This document shows, piece by piece, positions 5,801 to 6,644 of a DNA stretch of 6,644 nucleotides. The stretch lies in NCBI GenBank assembly GCA_013812265.1, contig JACCTQ010000287.1, positions 1-6,644 of the forward strand. Reading direction: 5' to 3'. The stretch's first letter is position 1; the number at the start of each line of letters is the position of its first letter. Both the position numbers and the translations under genes were made by a program. The notes below the pieces were generated by a model that had not been told where the DNA came from, did not search any database, and saw nothing but the letters and a program-made list of their open reading frames with translations. The DNA comes from Actinomycetota bacterium (GTDB lineage: Bacteria > Actinomycetota > Thermoleophilia > Gaiellales > Gaiellaceae).

Positions 5801-5824
5801 ATGATGCGGTATTGTTAGCATCAT
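5801..5824 (+). promoter_or_regulatory. Inverted repeat over the vapB start, likely autoregulatory operator
   Basis: ATGATGC (5801-5807) and GCATCAT (5818-5824) form a perfect 7-bp inverted repeat with a 10-nt spacer, running into the vapB start codon at 5823. A second, imperfect pair, GATGTTAA (5794-5801) and TTAGCATC (5815-5822), is nested with it. TATTGT (5810-5815) could be a -10 placing transcription start at the ATG; there is no Shine-Dalgarno sequence, so the message may be leaderless. Ribbon-helix-helix VapB proteins bind such palindromes to repress their own operons. The repeat is visible; its function is inferred. Confidence 0.5.
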
Positions 5825-6068
5825 GCGCACCACGATCACGCTCGACGAGGACGTCGTCCGCCTGATCGACAGCGAGCGGTCCCGAACAGGCGAGTCTTTC
5901 CGCGCCGCCGTCAACCGGCTGCTCCGACGTGGCGCGCGCCGCGGGCCGGCGCCGGCCCCGCCGCCGTTGCCGGAACTCCCGGGGCGTCCGATCCTCGACG
6001 TCTCCGACGTCTCGGCGCTGCTCGCGACGCTCGACGACGAGCGGCGTGCGCAGCGCGGTCTACCGTGA
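5823..6068 (+). CDS. vapB: VapB-type ribbon-helix-helix antitoxin
   Basis: This 81-residue protein begins MRTTITLDEDVVRLIDSERS, the short beta-strand plus helix of a ribbon-helix-helix DNA-binding domain, continuing through SFRAAVNRLLRRGARR to about residue 40. A proline-rich linker (APAPPPLPELPG) follows. The C-terminal segment LDVSDVSALLATLDDERRAQ is the part that in such antitoxins wraps the PIN toxin and blocks its active site. It precedes and overlaps the PIN-domain gene by 4 nt (GTGA), the usual antitoxin-first order with coupled translation. It should repress the operon together with the toxin through the repeat at its start. Confidence 0.85.
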   Translation: MRTTITLDEDVVRLIDSERSRTGESFRAAVNRLLRRGARRGPAPAPPPLPELPGRPILDVSDVSALLATLDDERRAQRGLP

Positions 6069-6499
6069 CGCTCGTCGACACGAACCTGCTCATCTACGCA
6101 ACACTCGCGGACGCGCCGGAGCATGCCCGTGCTCGAGCCTGGATCGAGGAGCGCTTCGCAGAGGGCGAAGGAACCGTCGCCCTCTGCTGGCCGGTCCTGT
6201 ACGCGTTCCTGCGCCTCATCACGAGCCCACGAGTCGTCGGCCGGCACGCGGTCACGGTCAAAGCGGCATGGCGCGTGACTGTGGCGTACCTCGAGCAGCC
6301 GGCCGTCCGGCTCGTCGCGCCCGGCACCGGGCACGCGGCAATTGCCGCCGAACTCGTCGAGACGCCCGGGCTCCGCAGCGATGACGTCCCCGATATCGAG
6401 ATCGCGGCGCTCGCCATCGAGCACGGGCTCGTCCTCGCCTCGCACGACCACGGCTTTCGCCGGTTCCCGCGTCTGCGCTTCATCGATCCGCTCGTCTGA
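6065..6499 (+). CDS. vapC: VapC-type PIN-domain ribonuclease toxin
   Basis: The 144-residue protein, with GTG start at 6065, covers a whole PIN domain. It opens with TLVDTNLLIYA, where D5 is the first catalytic acid. WPVLYAFLRLITSPRVVGR at 42-60 resembles the TIGR00028-like VapC group, in which this helix often lacks the usual glutamate. DVPDIEIAALAIEHG carries D110, and SHDHGFRRFPRLRFIDP carries D128 in the C-terminal acidic motif. These residues coordinate magnesium for cleavage of RNA, usually tRNA or rRNA in this family. The length is normal and there is no sign of damage, so the pair is probably active. Target RNA unknown. Confidence 0.88.
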   Translation: MTLVDTNLLIYATLADAPEHARARAWIEERFAEGEGTVALCWPVLYAFLRLITSPRVVGRHAVTVKAAWRVTVAYLEQPAVRLVAPGTGHAAIAAELVETPGLRSDDVPDIEIAALAIEHGLVLASHDHGFRRFPRLRFIDPLV

Positions 6500-6518
6500 C
6501 GTCCCCTACGGCAGCGGC

Positions 6519-6644
6519 AATGACTTCCTCGACCTGCAGAAAATCGACGAAGGTGTCCTCAGGCTCGACCTCGAGCTCGTCGACCTCAAGAGCCTCGCTG
6601 TCGAGGCTGTCGAGCTGACGGCGGCTCAGACCACAGACCACGTC
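6519..6644 (+). pseudogene. Sensor histidine kinase fragment, 5' end missing, continues past window edge
   Basis: The plus-strand frame reads NDFLDLQKIDEG, then VLRLDLELVDLKSLAVEAVE and LTAAQTTDHV up to the window edge. This is the second helix of a histidine-kinase dimerisation domain and the linker to the ATPase domain (the common pattern is DFLDLQRIE-G, L-L-PVDL--L, followed by a helix). The preceding H-box and sensor domains should lie upstream but are absent. The likeness starts about 20 nt after the vapC stop, and no ATG, GTG or TTG occurs in this frame within the window segment. It is therefore probably a gene cut at its 5' side by recombination, unless a distant internal start is used. 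A minus-strand frame (6644 to the stop at 6480) is also open but has no recognisable content. Confidence 0.6.

Noticed and set aside
5798..6451. Minus-strand open frame of 217 codons opposite vapBC
   Set aside because: It is antisense to two recognisable toxin-antitoxin genes and has no family likeness.
6480..6644. Minus-strand open frame of 55 codons at the right edge, with an acidic translation
   Set aside because: The plus-strand frame matches the histidine-kinase dimerisation pattern, so the minus frame is best read as its shadow.

Overview
The window is high-G+C DNA with strongly G/C-ending codons, GTG and TTG starts and several genes lacking a clear Shine-Dalgarno sequence. Together with the protein types this suggests an actinobacterium, possibly of the Thermoleophilia/Solirubrobacter kind; that lineage is inferred from protein style, not from a marker gene. 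No rRNA, tRNA, CRISPR array, transposase or integrase was seen.

Layout. (1) 56-1826: a divergent pair, with an ETHE1-like metallo-beta-lactamase-fold persulfide dioxygenase on the minus strand and a CysL/CysB-type LysR regulator on the plus strand. They share a short control region holding a T-N11-A dyad and a second inverted repeat. The pair looks like a self-contained sulfur (sulfane sulfur/persulfide) response unit. (2) About 1850-3474: a stretch of gene decay. It holds a frameshifted chimera (membrane-anchored sialidase/F510_1955-like N-terminus joined to an uncharacterised C-terminal domain, probably ended early by a Trp-to-amber change), a frameshifted and truncated secreted protein, and a 5'-truncated, frameshifted AbiEi-type antitoxin with no toxin partner. 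(3) 3475-3707: about 230 bases with no recognisable gene, ending in a perfect GATAGA-CTC-TCTATC operator-like palindrome. (4) 3708-5649: a tight operon of TetR regulator, single-domain cupin and class I SAM-dependent methyltransferase; the last two overlap by 8 nt. (5) 5650-5822: a spacer with no gene, ending in an inverted repeat that overlaps the start codon of the next gene. (6) 5823-6499: an intact vapBC-type toxin-antitoxin pair with a 4-nt overlap. (7) 6519 to the right edge: a plus-strand histidine-kinase fragment lacking its start and H-box, beginning about 20 nt after the vapC stop.

How it fits together: three intact modules (sulfur divergon, TetR-controlled cupin/methyltransferase operon, VapBC) are separated by broken genes. 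This is what an accessory or recombination-prone region looks like. Nothing here is convincing as an entirely new defence or mobile system. The points most worth a second look are the decay cluster, the uncharacterised WGKGK-domain fusion, the two regulator palindromes and the TetR-cupin-methyltransferase operon, whose substrate cannot be told from sequence.
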